A DNA stretch of 64,000 nucleotides from Cupriavidus plantarum (GTDB taxonomy: Bacteria; Pseudomonadota; Gammaproteobacteria; Burkholderiales; Burkholderiaceae): assembly GCF_905397285.1 (NCBI RefSeq), contig NZ_CAJPUX010000004.1:474257-538256 (forward strand), given 5' to 3'. Below the pieces are notes generated by a model. That model saw only the letters and a program-made list of their open reading frames with translations. It was not told where the DNA came from and did no database searches. Positions 63,258 to 64,000 of the stretch are shown here, piece after piece. Both the position numbers and the translations under genes were made by a program. The number at the start of each line of letters is the position of its first letter. Within the stretch, counting starts at the first letter, position 1.

Positions 63258-64000
63258 ATGAAAAAGACATTAATCGCGTCGGCGATCGCACTGACCTTCA
63301 TTGGAGGTCAAGCTCTCGCTCAGTCGAACAGAAACGATTCGGGCGATGGGAACAATACACAGACCGCAACGGACAGCAGCACGCACACGAGCACCAGGAC
63401 GAACACCAACACCGAGAACAAGAGCTACAGCAACACGGAAACGAAGTCGAATACGGAAACCAAGACCAACACGGTGATGCTGACGTCCAACAGGACGAGC
63501 ACGAGCACCCGTAACACCACCACCAATCGCGCGAATCTCGACGTCGATGGCTACGGCACCGCGGCGGCCGCCAACGGCAGCACCGCGACCGCGAACTTCA
63601 GCAACGCGTTCAACTCGAGCAAGGCCATCGCGCTGTCGAAGCTGAGCGGCACCGTCACCGGCAACTCCGTCAGCAACATCGGCAACTACGCCACCAACAG
63701 CGGCAACGCCAACGGTGCGCGGGGCGGCGCCGGCGGCAACGGCTATGGCGGCACGGGCAATGGCGGCACCGGCGGCGATGGCGGCAATGGCGGCAACAGC
63801 GGCAATGGCGGTTCGGGCGGCAACGGCGGCAGCGCCACCAATGGCAGCGCCACCGCGGGTGGCGTGACCAACGGCAGCGCAACGGCAGGTACCGGCGGCG
63901 CCGGCGGCCGCGCCAGCGGCTACGGTGGCGATGGCGGCAACGCCTCGTCGCGCGGCGGCAGCGCGCTCACGGCCAGCCTCGGCGCTGGCGGCAACGGCGG
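63258..64000 (+). CDS. Secreted Gly/Asn/Thr-rich repeat protein (3' end off window)
   Basis: At least 247 residues visible. Signal peptide MKKTLIASAIALTFIGGQALA with cleavage before QSN. Then about 60 residues of Asn/Thr/Ser-rich low-complexity sequence (THTSTRTNTNTENKSYSNTE), a middle part (NLDVDGYGTAAAANGSTATANFSNAFNSSKAIALSKLSG), and a long glycine-rich region with GGNGG/GGTGG/GNGG units. This looks like an extracellular matrix, fibrous or adhesin-type surface protein. GGGAG precedes ATG 63258. The 3' end is cut by the window. Confidence 0.8.
   Translation, partial: MKKTLIASAIALTFIGGQALAQSNRNDSGDGNNTQTATDSSTHTSTRTNTNTENKSYSNTETKSNTETKTNTVMLTSNRTSTSTRNTTTNRANLDVDGYGTAAAANGSTATANFSNAFNSSKAIALSKLSGTVTGNSVSNIGNYATNSGNANGARGGAGGNGYGGTGNGGTGGDGGNGGNSGNGGSGGNGGSATNGSATAGGVTNGSATAGTGGAGGRASGYGGDGGNASSRGGSALTASLGAGGNG

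Overview
The window looks like part of the secondary chromosome (chromid) of a Cupriavidus/Ralstonia-type betaproteobacterium (Burkholderiaceae). The grounds are very high GC, Shine-Dalgarno-led genes with many ATGA overlaps, and a repA-parA-parB replication and partition block with the iteron-rich origin style of that family. The genus is inferred from gene content and style; no search was run.

Left part (1-7.6 kb): the 3'-truncated prfC, a YihY/BrkB membrane protein, small exported proteins, a VpsR-type sigma-54 activator with a coupled hypothetical gene, and an NCS2 purine permease. The origin block (7.6-14.6 kb) holds about 21 copies of a 16-bp iteron with DnaA-like boxes and GTATAC palindromes, then RepA, ParA and ParB. 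A cold-shock gene lies on each side of ori-repA. A 16-bp palindrome found upstream of parA and again inside parB is the best parS candidate. A tyrosine-recombinase-like gene abuts parB but seems to lack its catalytic end.

The centre (15.1-55.9 kb) is one large exopolysaccharide (EPS) locus, bracketed by two paralogous LuxR-type regulators with degenerate receiver domains. It contains a PAP2-like protein, an undecaprenyl-phosphate glycosylphosphotransferase, ManC, Wza-Wzb-Wzc plus a second Wzc-like protein, four glycosyltransferases, a WcaF acyltransferase, Wzx, Wzy, Gmd and Fcl. This suggests a Wzx/Wzy-dependent polymer containing mannose- and fucose-type sugars. Two unusual modules are embedded. 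One is an overlapping operon of carrier protein, acyl-CoA-dehydrogenase-like protein, aminoacyl-tRNA-synthetase-like amino acid:carrier-protein ligase, DUF1839 and GH2 hydrolase, with a second DUF1839 gene nearby. The other is a Sco1-galactose oxidase-cytochrome c operon. Both could act on the polysaccharide.

Right part (56-64 kb): small exported proteins, a phosphoribosyltransferase, a GntR/leuC-leuD/Bug carboxylate module, and the start of a glycine/asparagine-rich secreted protein cut by the window end. Single copies of the origin iteron are scattered outside the origin (2.4, 6.0, 6.1, 28.0, 32.1 and 57.4 kb).
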